Source of the DNA: Puffinus mauretanicus
Lineage: Eukaryota > Chordata > Aves > Procellariiformes > Procellariidae
Reading direction: 5' to 3'
Assembly (NCBI GenBank): GCA_023333565.1
Contig: JAJKFH010004053.1
Coordinates: 1,674,001 to 1,738,000, forward strand
Length of the DNA stretch: 64,000 nucleotides
This document shows positions 53,161 through 64,000 of the stretch, piece after piece (position 1 is the stretch's first letter; each line of letters opens with the position of its first letter). The notes under the pieces are model-generated. The model had not been told where the DNA came from. It saw nothing but the letters and a program-made list of their open reading frames with translations, and did no database searches. The translations under genes and the position numbers were made by a program.

Positions 53161-53400
53161 CTTGATCCGAGCCGCCGCTGCCGCCGGACACCCCGCACAC
53201 CAAGAGCCAGGGGCACCCGCTCGCCGACCCAAGTTTCTCTCCCTTTGCCGGACGCTGCTCCCCCTTTGAACTCGGCGAGGAGGAGCAACAGAGAAGAAGC
53301 AGCACCGCCACGGAGCGCGGATCCAGGCGCGCAGTCCGGGGCCGCGCGCTGTCAGCGGGAGCCGCAGGGCTCTGCCTGCCCTCCCCGGGGGTTTTCTGGT
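53161..53400 (-). other. TGIF1: TGIF1 5' UTR, approximate
   Basis: GC-rich sequence immediately upstream of the start codon within the CpG island. The far edge is only a guess, set about 60-80 bases downstream of a CCAAT box at 53459-53463. The transcription start could be elsewhere, as CpG-island promoters start dispersedly. Confidence 0.45.
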
Positions 53401-53458
53401 GCGGCCGCTACCGGGGTGGGCTTCCCTCCCCCCTTCCCTTTGTTCCCTTCTGCCGGCG

Positions 53459-53463
53459 ATTGG
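53459..53463 (-). promoter_or_regulatory. CCAAT box of the TGIF1 promoter
   Basis: ATTGG on the + strand gives CCAAT on the TGIF1 strand, in the GC-rich context GGCCAATCGCC, about 300 bases upstream of the start codon. NF-Y-type CCAAT boxes usually lie 60-100 bases before the start site, which would put transcription start near 53370-53400. No TATA box was seen. Confidence 0.45.
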
Positions 53464-54163
53464 CCCCGGCTTGTTAAAGTGAGGAGAGGCACGGGAGGAA
53501 AAGGTACACGCCGCCCGCCCTCCCCCACCTTCCCGCAGCGAGTACGGGAGAGTAACCCAGCGCTGTACTGGCACTCGCGGCTGCCGCGCTGCCTCCTCCT
53601 CCTCCTCCTCTCTCCTCCCCTCCCGGGCTGCTGTGGCTCTGTCAGACGGGAGGGGAGGGACGGGCCGGCGCGGGGGGGGGGGTCTGCCCGTACCCGTTCG
53701 CTCATGCACACACAACAGCGGTGGCGGGGGGGGCCCTCCGTGCCCCCCGCTCCCTTGCCTTTCTTCCAGGCAGACGTTTGATCATTAAACTGGAAGGAGA
53801 GGGGGACGGGGGGGGAGCAGATTTTGACAGCTGCCCTTGACTAGCCTCCTCCTGTTGCTGCCGGATGAACCACCCACTCCTTCGCGTGAATAGAGAGAAG
53901 AAAGGAGAGTACGTAGGGCAGTAGAAGAAGCCCTCCAAAGACCGGCGGCACCGCCGCCTCGCCTCCCCGGCGCCCCCCTCCCGGCTGCCGAGCGGCCCGG
54001 CAGGGGCTGCTTCGCCTCCTGCCCCCCATCCCCCCCGATGGCACCGAATGAGCCCCGGCCGGCCGGCGCTGGCCAGCCCCTCCCGCGGGGGAAGCCGAGC
54101 CCCGTTTCTAGGGTTATTTTTACATCAGTTCGTAAAGGTGGTTTTTCTCCCCCCTCCGCCGCT

Positions 54164-54187
54164 CCCCCCCCCCCCCCGCCGGGGGGG
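54164..54187. repeat. C14 run facing a G7 run
   Basis: Fourteen C (54164-54177), then GCC, then seven G (54181-54187). The two runs can fold back on each other, and each strand also has quadruplex or i-motif potential. It lies upstream of TGIF1 in the CpG island. Confidence 0.85.
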
Positions 54188-54237
54188 TTCTGGTGCGACA
54201 CATGCTCATCGCTGTAAAGGAGAAAAGTCTCACAGCT

Positions 54238-54244
54238 TGACTCA
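54238..54244. promoter_or_regulatory. AP-1 site TGACTCA
   Basis: Perfect TPA-response element in the TGIF1 upstream CpG island, the first of four such sites within 1.2 kb. Confidence 0.5.
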
Positions 54245-54942
54245 TCCCTCTCAGGCGAGCACGTGTTGCAGCAACAGTTTATTTTCCTTCGGGATGGGAA
54301 ACGCGGGACCTGCGAGCCCCTCGTTCGCGGGGGGTTCGCTCCAGCTTCCCACCGAGCGGGGGGGGGGAGAGCCCTCCCCGGACACGGGCGGCCTCGGCGG
54401 CGGGTCCCGGTGCTCCCCCGCCGCCCCCTGTCAAAGCGAGGTGCCCTTTGGCGCCGGGCGCATACTTCAAAGTGCTGAACGCCGAGCTGCGGGCTGAAGT
54501 TTCATGCGCGAAGGTTTTTGGCGTGGAAAGTAAAATAAACCGCCTTGCTTCGAAACACGCGTGCGGATGTAGCGTGCTTTTAATGCACGGGAGTGTGTAT
54601 ATTTATATTACTCCTGCACCGCCACGTGCTGGGCTGTTTGCGGACGAGGAGGAGCGGGGGCAGGCGCTGGGGGTTGAGAAGCAAAGGCTTTAAACGGCTG
54701 ATGAAATAATGAATTCCTACGGCAGAGCAGGGCTCCTTCCTTCCCCCACCCTCCTGCTCGGCGACGCGGGCATCCACACAAACGCGCATTCACAACAGAA
54801 GAGGAAGCAACGGCGTTTTAACAGCAAATCCTCCCAAGTACCTTGTAACTATTTTTATGTGGCGTAATTACAGCGACCTTGCTGGAGATAAAACAGCTGT
54901 TACATCCTGAATGGGGGACATGTGCGGGGGGAGGGCGGCTGG

Positions 54943-54949
54943 TGAGTCA
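54943..54949. promoter_or_regulatory. AP-1 site TGAGTCA
   Basis: Perfect TPA-response element on the opposite centre base (TGAGTCA), followed by C (GTGAGTCAC), so also a Maf/NF-E2-like half core. Confidence 0.5.
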
Positions 54950-55080
54950 CGCCAGTTAACAAGGCCCCAGTGTTGGCCGCTGCGGAGCCGGCGGTTCGCT
55001 TTCGGGTGGCCGTTGGGGCTGGCCGCTGGTATCCGCCGTGCCCGGCTGTAGGTTAGCGAGGCGGGCCGGGCCAGCCGCAC

Positions 55081-55087
55081 TGACTCA
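55081..55087. promoter_or_regulatory. AP-1 site TGACTCA
   Basis: Perfect TPA-response element in CTGACTCACGG, inside the CpG island upstream of TGIF1. Confidence 0.5.
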
Positions 55088-55402
55088 CGGCGCCGCGGGT
55101 CCAGCGCCGACTCAGGCGGGCGGTTGTGCCGCGCGGCGCTGACTGAGCGCCCGCCGGCGGCGCGAGCCGGGCCGTTACCCGCCGACCAACCGCCCTCCGC
55201 CGGCTGGGAGGGGCAGGGGGGAGTCGTGCGCGCCCTTCAGGCCGCCTTCCCGCCACGGTGCTGGCGTAGCCTCTCGGTTGTGTCCAGTTCGGTTCGCGCC
55301 CGGCTAGGGGTGGGGAAGCTCGGCAGGACGAGGCTCGCTCGCTCGCTCAGGGGCGGGTGTTTTTAACGTGACAAGAAGCGAGCTGTGTCTCCGAGGGACC
55401 GG

Positions 55403-55409
55403 TGACTCA
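55403..55409. promoter_or_regulatory. AP-1 site TGACTCA
   Basis: Perfect TPA-response element in GGTGACTCAGGGG, at the upstream edge of the CpG island. Its reverse, CTGAGTCACC, also resembles an NF-E2 core. Confidence 0.5.
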
Positions 55410-55440
55410 GGGGCGAGGGGGTGTGCGCACACGCCGCCGT

Positions 55441-57699
55441 ATTTCTTCTTTTGTGTTTTGTTTTTGTTGTTGCAAGTCCGGCTTCCCAGCTGTGAGGGCT
55501 GACTCTTCGAACTGGTGTTTTGAGCGTCCAGGCATGGTCATGCCAAAAAAGTAATTACGGGAAGTTAACAAAAGACACGTCAAGGATTTGAAGAGATTTC
55601 CCTTTCTCCATACCGCCCGAGCAGCCTCACGCTTGCTTATTGTCCTTGGGACTGCCGGCAAATTTGTGAAACAAACTAACAAACTCTTCCCTTTCTTTCT
55701 TTATTTTTTTTCCCTTTTTTTTTTTTTTTGAAGTTTGTTTGGGTTGGGTGTGGGTTTTGGGTTTTTTTTTTTGTTCTTCTTTGGCAAGGTCACTTTTATG
55801 AGGGGATAAAATAAAGGTTTATTTTCACACTGAGCTCAGGCTTGCTTTTAAGAGCGTTAGAAACAGCCTTTCTAGCTCTGCTGGAACGTGGGTTCCTAGG
55901 AATTTTCTCAAAGGATGCTAGAAGATTGATTGTGACTTCATGTGGCAGCTTTTTAGCTAGTGGGAGCGGGCAGTGGACCAATGGGTGTTCATTCCTAGCT
56001 CCCCGGGTACAAAATGCACGGAGAGGCATTTTTTTGAACCAAGTTACTCCACGGATGTGAGTATGGAGGAGTGTATCCATAGTTGGGACCACTGGGAAAG
56101 ACAGAAAGTGGGCTTGTGCCGTGCACCTTGCAGTTGTTGCCTGGGGCAATACCTCGGGTCTGTCTACAAATTCTGGCTGTCTTTACCACTTGAAGACTCT
56201 TGATATGTGTTCGAGGTGGTAGGGTGGATAAAGTTTGCAAAAAAGTAGGGTGGGTGGAAGAAAACCCCTGCAACCTTCTCTACCAGTAAAGCCTCAACAC
56301 AACTGAAACAAGGTTGTATCTAAAGAGAGGGCAGGTGACTTTGTTGCCTGTCCTGAGCTCAAGGAACAGAGCAACTTGATTTTACAATGAATGTAGTAAC
56401 CTGCTGGCTCGTACGTTGATGATGGGTGTTGGTGTTGGCTGCTGCTTGCAGGCAGAAGTAGATGGTATGGAAGACAGTATGTAACTTTCTGCAGTTTTTC
56501 TTTTCCCTTCACATGTTGGCGAGGCTGTGTTTTTTAGTATTACTTAATCTGCTGGAGCTGCATCAGCGCTAATAACCATATCTCACACGCAGTTCACACT
56601 GCTTACTGAGTAACTTTGGCATCTGTGCAGCTCCTTGGGTAAGTAGTGGTATACATGTGCATCAAGATACATCTGTGCCAACAGGTTTGAACAGCTTGGT
56701 TTAGTCAGAGCAAGTTCAGCTCTGTCTGGACCCATCTGCATAGACATGCTGTAAGTATTTGTAAAGCTGGATTCCAAGAAGGGAGAGAAATAAAACTGGA
56801 GGGGCTAGATTTTGAGTTGCTCGATGATTGTCCATATCATAGGTTTATCAATGTTCTGTGGTGATGCACGCGTGTTTCTGTCCTGTCACGCTGCCATGTG
56901 TGATATCTTGCACAACTAATTGTATGTTTCTTAATTTACAAGTGCTTTGCTTTGAGATGCTGGGACTGTGTTTGCCTAACTACTACTGAAGTCTCCAAGG
57001 CCATGCTTTGGGCATAGAAACTCCTAAAGGAAGTACTCTGGAAAACCAAGACCTAGGCATCTCAGGCTTCTGGATGTTTGTTATCTTAGCCTGTTTGTTC
57101 CAGTTTCCCATTTATGAACTGGAGAGTATTATATTTTTTTCCCCCCACTTTATAGGATATTATGAAAATAAACCCACTGATCTTTGTGGAACTCTCAGAT
57201 GACATTGAAATGTTTGTGAGAAAATTTATTCCTTTATATTCAGAACAGAATTAAGTAGTGCACAGTAAGTTAAGCAGGTCATACCTTTGGCAATGAGAAT
57301 AAAGCAATGTTATAAATAACGTTTTTTCCAGTGAATAAATCTGTCCTATGCATGGAAAAACAGGAATCGCTACTGTGGGTCACACCCATTCTTCACCTTT
57401 TCTTATCCATGACATTGAGTAGTCTCAGATGTCCTTTTCTCAGAGGAAAAGGAGAGGCTACAGAAGGCAGATGTGAGGTAATATTTTCCCACAAATGTCC
57501 CATCCACATCTTTAATAGTTCGATATAAGCACTGGAGCAATAGTTCAATATAACTTCAGATTTTGTTACTGAGATAGCTGGACGGTCTTTATACCGATAT
57601 AAAAGTTTAATATCTCTATAGCGTTAAAACTCTGTAATGGCAGGCAGTGGCAGAATAGCATGTTGAGTTGTGAATTACATAAAAATGCATTTCTTTTTC
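55441..57699. other. TGIF1 upstream flank, no gene recognised
   Basis: AT-richer DNA with long T runs near 55700-55770. No exon with similarity to known TGIF1 upstream exons was recognised. Alternative 5' exons of TGIF1 are known in human and could lie here or beyond the window. Confidence 0.5.
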
Positions 57700-58565
57700 T
57701 TTTTTTTCTTATCTATTTATTTCTTTGAATATCCTCTTGTGGTTCGAGACAATGAAAACAGAATTTCCTGGGTTTTACCTTCTCTGTACCATTCGTTATT
57801 TTATATACTTTCATCATGTCTGCTTTCGGAGATAAAATTTTTCACTCTTCTCAATCTCTTTTCCTATGAGAATTACTCCCAGCTTTTGATCATTGCCTTG
57901 GTTCTCTCCCAAGTCTATTTAGTCCTACAATATTCCATTTTTCAGTAAAGGTGACTTATGCTGCATGCAGTATTATAAGCAAGGTTATGCCTCTGATTAC
58001 AATATATATGTATTTGATGTTACTCCCTGACCTATTTCTTATGGAATCCAGCATGTTAGACTTTATCTTTGGCTGCTGCCACATACTGAGCACGGGGCTC
58101 TATCAACTTTGGAGGTTGTATAGCTTGTTTGAAGTTTCTCTTGTGTACGGTTTCATATTCATCTCAGTGCTGAATTTCTTTTGTCATTGCATTGTTCTTT
58201 CATGTAACAGAAGTCACACTGAAGTTACTCACAAATCTCCCTTTTCCCAAATATATTTTTGATAGCTGTAGACTCTGGCACCTCGCTATTCTTCACCTGT
58301 CCCTATTTCTCCCTCTCTCACTGGTCTGAGGTAATATATTCAAGAACACTGGACTGAGTATAGGGCCTGGAAGCACCCTGCTGTTAACCTTTTGTCTTAA
58401 TAAAAACCAACCATTTAATCTTGCAATTTGATTCTCTTGCTCCAACCAGATATTCATTCATGGAAATCGTTTGCCTTTTTCCCCTAGCACCTTCTTGGTT
58501 TCTCCAGTAGCTCCTTGCATGGAACCTTGTCAAAAACCTTTTGGAAATCTAAATAAATTATGCCA
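57700..58565 (-). mobile_element. Old antisense CR1-type LINE remnant
   Basis: Read on the - strand, the segment near 58555-58515 encodes DFQKVFDKVP, matching the D-F-x-K-A-F-D-x-V motif of CR1/L3 reverse transcriptases. Lower down, the pattern TCATCATGTCTGCTTTCGG near 57810, the CCTGACCTATTTC and CAGCATGTTAGACTTTATC pieces near 58030-58063, and GAACACTGGACTGAGTATAG near 58340 follow the ancient amniote CR1 3' region in antisense. It is heavily mutated with small gaps and no open frame. The same family pattern is seen at 4850-5290. Confidence 0.6.
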
Positions 58566-61500
58566 ACCAGTTGTGCTCCCATAGTTAAAGCTCACTTTGC
58601 CACCTTTGTGCAAGGGCAAAAATGGTAAATCAAAGTTGTGAAGACAATCCGAAGATTTCAGAACTTCTGCATAATAGACTGCAACTGCATAAGAGACTCT
58701 GCAACTTGAACATGCTTTTCACTTTTTTTAATGTGGGCATTCTTGTGGTTATCAAAGAGCAGGCAAGAACAAAAGCCCCAGGAATTCCTTACGTAGAATC
58801 ACACTGACTCCTGTCTGGTAGAGTATCAGGTTTGCAACCTTTTGGTTCTCAGCATGGACTCGAGGTAACGGGCAGTGGTTATCCCTCCTGGTGAGGATCA
58901 GCTGCTGGAGTGATCTGTGCTCCCCACTGGGGTTTCCTGACATTCACTGGCAAAGGGGAGCAATGGCTTCCAGCAGGTTCCGGTGCCGAGTCTCTCTCTC
59001 TGGGGCCTCCTTCAACTCTTCCCTGTGCCAGCCTTTGCTCCCTCATCTCTTCATGGTCCTCCCCCATGTCTATGTGTCGGTATATAAGCATATGGAAATA
59101 GAATATTATGATTACTATAGGGGCAACTTAAATATATACAGTAATGTTAGTTATAAGACAATGTGGAAACTTCATAAGTGGCGTAATCACTTAGGCTCTG
59201 AGACTAAAAGCTGTGCAGTTACTCTGGGGAGTGGTTTATGAAACTTGCGTTAATGTAAAAGCAATTTCTTCTCCAAGGTTTGAAGTCAGACCACTGTGTA
59301 AAATTAAAAATAAAAAAAAGTGAATTATAGGTTTAATCTTGCTTGGAGTAATAGTGTTCACTTTCAGGTTTTAACTTAAAATAAAAGTAAAAGTTTGATG
59401 AAGAACAAACCTCATGTATTCCTTCCAGTTATGCAGAAACGATGACTTTTGTCCACCACAGGCACATCTCATAACTGCTTTGCCCTCTTGTCTAAGGGGC
59501 AGGGGACTCTGGCTCTGTTTTCTTTTGTGGCACGCAAGTGAGCGTATCAAAATCAACATGACAAATGGCATGATCGTTGACAGTCTCAGCTTAGCTCAAG
59601 AACTTGGGGCATGCAAGGAAACAGATCCCTCTTTCCTGAAATTTGAAACTGTGGGTGCAATTTTGCAATTTACGTAATCAGTTTTTGCTTATCTGTAAGA
59701 AGTTAAGCAAGTAAAGCAGGTATGGCTGACCAAAAAAAAAAGTGGGTTTAGGGTTTTTCTTGTTTTGTTTTGTTTTTTTTTTTTTAATTGTGGGATGACT
59801 AACTTGCTTTTACCACAGACTGGTTAGTGCATACCGAAGACGAGGCAGGAGGTTTACTGCGAGGCGCCCTAAGCAAGAGTGACCTCGCTTGGCTGACCTC
59901 GTCTAGCCAAATACTAGAATGTCTATCTCCACTTAAGGTTTTGCATCAGCACGCTATATCTAGCTGTACAAAAATCACCTTACAAAGCAACAAAAACAAA
60001 GCCTAAGAGATGTCTATACTTGATAACTGATTTTTTTTTTTCAGGGAAGAATGTTAATTCAAAGTTAAATAACTCTTTCTTAATAACTGTATGTGGACAC
60101 TTCTATTTTGTTTAGTGTAGTCTACTCTAAAGAAAGTAACTTAATGGTCAGCCAAGTATTTGCTTGGTTGAGTCTACACTAAAAGTTTGTTTTGTTTTTT
60201 TAAGAATTCTATTTCAGGAACATTGTCTATAAAGTTATTTCTGTCCTTACAAGACAAGGTTAAATTTGACTTGCAGAAGGACAAAAAATGCAACCGTAAT
60301 GAATAAAATATACCACTTATTATTACACTAAATATTATTTGGTATAACAATGACATAATTAGCTTTCTTAATAAGAATACTAAGCAAGTGGTGGTGCCAC
60401 CTCTTGATACTTTGGGAAATAGAAAGTTCTTGCTAAAGATGCACTGTCGCTGTTCCCTGTCATTAGGGTGAAAGGCTCATGTTGGAAATAAGAATGCCTT
60501 CTGGGACTGCAGATTTTCCATGCCTTTTTAGCAGAATGTAAATGTGAATGTTCTTTATTAGCTGTAATAGTATAGAAAAAACTATTCAGATATATAACCT
60601 CATGTTTAACAAAGATTGAAGAGGATGCAGACTAGTTAAAAAGTAGTGGGATTTTATGACAGGCCAAAATTAAACACTGTATACTGAGTTTAGAAAAGCT
60701 TTCACTGCTGTCTATGCTGTACCTGCTCTGAATACATGCTGGGAACTTTATTTTCAAAGTTGTCAGCTTTGTACTTTTATAGGTATTGCTTCCACTTCAT
60801 TATTTTTGCTGCTGTGATTGTTTTATTAATCTTTGGTGTTATACAATTTAAAATTATTGCTTGCATTATTCTAAATTAGCTGTCATCCTCACATATTTAA
60901 GTGCAAACAGAACATTCTTTCAATATTATAGATGTGTTACAAAGATTTTGAGTGACCAGTCAAATTTACAGCCTTATGGCACAGCTTCATCAATTGAACA
61001 TAAAAGCACTCTATTAATGTTATTTTGTTTACTGAGCATTTATGTACATAGTACTCAGCTGGAAAGATTCAGTGCCTGCTTGGGAGGCCCAGCCTGAAGG
61101 AGCAAATTTGTAGAACTAGGGACTACTGCATCTGTCTTGCAGGTGATATGGGTGAGCTGATCTTTTCACCTGGGTGGAGCTATGAAAAGGGTGTTTGATG
61201 ACTATAGAAAAGAGTTAAGTTTTCACTGCTGAAATAGGCGTGTAAGGTTTTTAAAGTGACAGGTAATGGGTGTTGGCTACCTTCCTATAAAATCCTAGAC
61301 ATAGCCTGAGGCCCTAGTCTTCTGAAGGCAAGTGCTCGTTGTGATGATTTGGGACTGTGCCTGTCTGCAGTTATGATTTAGGGTACCGAGGAAGATCACT
61401 AAACCTGCATGTGGCCCATCCAAATGTGAATACGAGGAGACAATGAGAGCGCTAGAGTCTAAGAAAATTAATTTCATCAAGGTTTTGTTGGTTTTTTGGG

Positions 61501-64000
61501 GAGGATCACAGCGATTGGATGGGGGCTTCTGCTCTCTCACCCTCAGTACTTTTGTACTAGGGAAAATAAGTCAAGTGTCGGTGCTTGATTTTAAAACCCA
61601 AATCCTGAAGGTTTGCAGATAAAGGAGGATTGAGCAGGGGAGAGAAACAGGAATGCGTGCTATCTGTGTTCAGTAGTGCTGACATTTCTGAGTCTGCACG
61701 GGGCTTTCTGCTCACTGTAATGTGCTGTTCCTACACATGATCATCAAGTCCAGCACTTCTTAGGACAGCCTTCCGTTTGGATGTGTAGGATCCAGCCCGA
61801 TGTAGGGAGAGGGCTACTGCTCACTGAAAGAAATAGCCCATTTAGCAAAAAAAAGAAAGGAACCTAGACACCATGAGAAAAGTGAGACAGGGCTTTTTAT
61901 ATAAAAGTATTTTGTCTACGTCAGGATATTTTTTGTGAATGCTGAAGTAAAATAACGCAGCCTACAGAACTGTAATTTTCAGGTTTTTTTTTTTTTAAAC
62001 TATGATGTGTTGGTGAAGGGTAAACTGTAACCCAGGAGCATCCCCAGGATTGCATTTTTGGGACATGGCACTTAAAGATATGGGTATTCTGGTTAGTCCG
62101 TAAGCAGCTTGAGACAAGTAGTTTGTTTTGCGAAGGCCTAAGTTATGATTTGCTTTCACATTACTTTCACAATGTCCGAAAATGAACATGAGGGTTCGTG
62201 GATCTCAAAACACAGTGACCTTATGAATATCCGACTTGGGCACCGTATGGAACCTGTAACAACACTTAACTTTAAATAGTCTGAAAAGCCTTAACTTGGG
62301 TAAAGTGAGTGGCATTATGGCAGGCAGTTCCTAAAACTGCGTGTATTCTGAGCGTTTGCTTTTGTAAGATTTGGGCATTCGTATGTTTTTAGAGTGTAAA
62401 TGCTCAAACCGTTCTTCATGTAAATATTTTTGTGATAGTCTTAATGATTTTGATTTTCTTCGGGAGTCTTTAAACATAGTCATCTCAAATGCCAGAAGTC
62501 ATGGGGACATTCTCAGTACTTCATGGGTGCTCTGTGGCCTGCATAATTAGCTAGGTGATAAGACTCATAGCTAATTGTTCTTTGTCCAGCAGTAGGCAGA
62601 GTCACATTGTTCTTTCAGAGAAGTGGGGGATAACTGCTCTGGGAGCCCAGGGAAATTGTGGTAATGCATTAGGAGATACTGAAGGTACAAGTAGCTGGGC
62701 TTGGATCCTCAGTGTAAAGTGAGTACATTAGCAGTCTAAGCTTAGTGCGGAGATTTCATGTCTTGATAAGAAGGGGTCTCGGGACACTTAAGGAAGAAGA
62801 GAAACTAGATGAACAAACTGTGCATCCTTACAGAACAAAGGTAAGTCTTTACACAGCTGTTAATCATATGTTGATCTGTTAACTATTAAGACGCTGAAAT
62901 CTGTGTTTTTCCTCCTTCCATTGCAGTTAAGAGTTACCATCCTAATACCAGCTAATGTTAGAATCTCTTATACCTGCCCCACCTCTGTAGCCCTTATGAG
63001 GTGTAACAAAACCTGACAAGTAGGGTCATCAGTCTCCTGAGGAGCTGGAATTGAATCACCTGGATGCTAACACTTTCATGTAGGATCATCAGATAGCTGA
63101 GGATCTGACTTCAGCTGTTCAGAGATAAACCTCAGGTGTGGAGCTGTTTGATTAACTGGTTAGTCCTGAAAAGCGTAACAGAAGGCTACAGCAAGTTCGA
63201 ATGACTTTCGGTCTTTGTGTTGAATTGTTTACAACTTTACAAGGTGCTAATTGTCTGTCTTACCTGTGTGCAGTTAAGGCAGATTGATTGACATCTGTTT
63301 CAATCTCTTGCAAGTGTGCCCGCAGTCACAAAATCTAAGCAAGCTGCATATAACTAGGTCCTGGCTAGCATTTCTATTCTTAAATCCTGTTAGTTTAAGA
63401 CTGAGTAACTTCCTCTTTGAAGACAGAACCTTTTAGCCTTAAATGTGAAACGAAAACGTTGAAAGTTTCAAAAATCCCATATTTATTTTTGACTTGTTAA
63501 CTGAAAGCTAATTCATATTGAACCAATGAATGTGTTCTCACTCATTTTTCTGGAAAGAAACTCCTGCCAGGTTTGATACTAGATAAATCATGCATACCTG
63601 CAGTTAACTCTAGTGGACACAAAGTGCTCTATAACTGTATACTGTCAAATTGTTAACCTATACCTATTCGTGGTTAACATAACATGCCTAGCTCATGCTA
63701 AAATATAGAAGTGCCCAGCCGTGCATGATTATGTCACGTGGTTAGCAGGAGCCATGTTGCCAGGAGCAGTGCTGGTCAGGAGGGCGGTAGGGCAATAGCT
63801 GCTTCTGGTGAACCTCACTTCTCGTTCTGGAATAAAGATCCTTTTGGTCAACAGTGATAACTGGGTAGACACTACATTGTATGTGATGTACAACACTGAA
63901 ATGGACGTGAAATCTAGGGCCAAAGTGGCATGAAGTACTTAACCCTTACTGAGAGTTTGGAAGATTTTTGGGGAAAAGGGGGAGTTTCTGCAATGCATAA
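58566..64000. other. TGIF1 upstream flank, right end of window, no gene recognised
   Basis: No known exon, RNA gene or transposon was recognised. Structured foldbacks lie at 59838-59904 and 60111-60183, and a short direct repeat at 63020-63115. Open frames are short. The next gene expected from human order (the MYL12A/MYL12B side) is not reached. Confidence 0.5.

Larger units (their letters stand above)
52420..55440. promoter_or_regulatory. CpG island over the TGIF1 promoter and exon 1
   Basis: Three kilobases with very dense CpG, GC boxes (GGGGCGG/GGGAGGG types) and G/C runs, flanked on both sides by AT-rich DNA. It contains TGIF1 exon 1 at 53145-53160, so it is the gene's promoter island. 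The part beyond 54000 reaches more than 1 kb upstream and carries four perfect AP-1 sites. Divergent non-coding transcription toward higher coordinates is possible but not shown. Confidence 0.85.

Noticed and set aside
52783..53715. A 310-codon open frame on the - strand across the CpG island, taken as one gene
   Set aside because: Its lower part reads past the TGIF1 exon 1 donor at 53144 into intron. Only the part above 53145 is in frame with TGIF1 and is kept as an isoform hypothesis. Long open frames on both strands are expected in such GC-rich DNA.
53038..53781. A 247-codon open frame on the + strand
   Set aside because: It overlaps TGIF1 exon 1 in antisense, is low-complexity Pro/Arg/Ser-rich and resembles no known family. 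It is a compositional artefact of the CpG island.
62830..62850. A perfect + strand donor AAAG|GTAAGT
   Set aside because: No matching acceptor, open frame or neighbouring exon was recognised. Single consensus donors occur by chance.
63240..63340. A - strand donor-like CACAG|GTAAGA near 63254, as an alternative TGIF1 first exon
   Set aside because: In the frame needed to join exon 2 there is a stop within a few codons, so it could only be non-coding. No other support.

Overview
The window looks like vertebrate nuclear DNA, most probably from a bird. It holds split genes with GT-AG introns, a methylation-type CpG island, and CR1 LINE fragments that end in the ATTCTATG octamer tails typical of birds. 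There is nothing bacterial: no operons, no ribosome binding sites and no CRISPR. The species cannot be fixed from the sequence alone.

Two protein-coding genes are supported, arranged tail to tail. On the + strand are the last four coding exons of DLGAP1 (GKAP/SAPAP1, a postsynaptic scaffold): 7724-8133, 17468-17559, 19976-20128 and 23022-23231. They end in the PDZ ligand QTRL. All earlier DLGAP1 exons lie left of the window. On the - strand is the short (269-residue) form of TGIF1, a TALE homeodomain repressor, in three exons: 53145-53160, 46192-46418 and 44284-44850. Its promoter lies in a CpG island at about 52.4-55.4 kb. This convergent order matches human 18p11.31. The paralogues TGIF2 and DLGAP4 are also neighbours in human, so the pairing is probably very old.

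Layout: 1-7.7 kb is a DLGAP1 intron carrying a degenerate CR1 reverse-transcriptase copy and other CR1 pieces. 7.7-23.2 kb holds DLGAP1 exons and introns, with a possible in-frame cassette exon near 21.4 kb and an orphan CpG island near 22.7 kb. 23.2 to about 27 kb is probable DLGAP1 3' UTR and flank. 27-43.8 kb is intergenic with no gene recognised. 43.8-53.2 kb is TGIF1. 52.4-55.4 kb is the CpG island, with four AP-1 sites on its upstream side. 55.4-64 kb is upstream flank with an old antisense CR1 remnant and several foldback structures.

The two genes do not act in one pathway. DLGAP1 links PSD-95 to Shank at excitatory synapses. TGIF1 represses TGF-beta/SMAD and retinoid targets in the nucleus. 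No new multi-gene system was found. The strongest novel leads are the candidate cassette exon in DLGAP1, a 21-position hairpin at 15346-15397, an N-terminal extension frame for TGIF1, and the AP-1 cluster.
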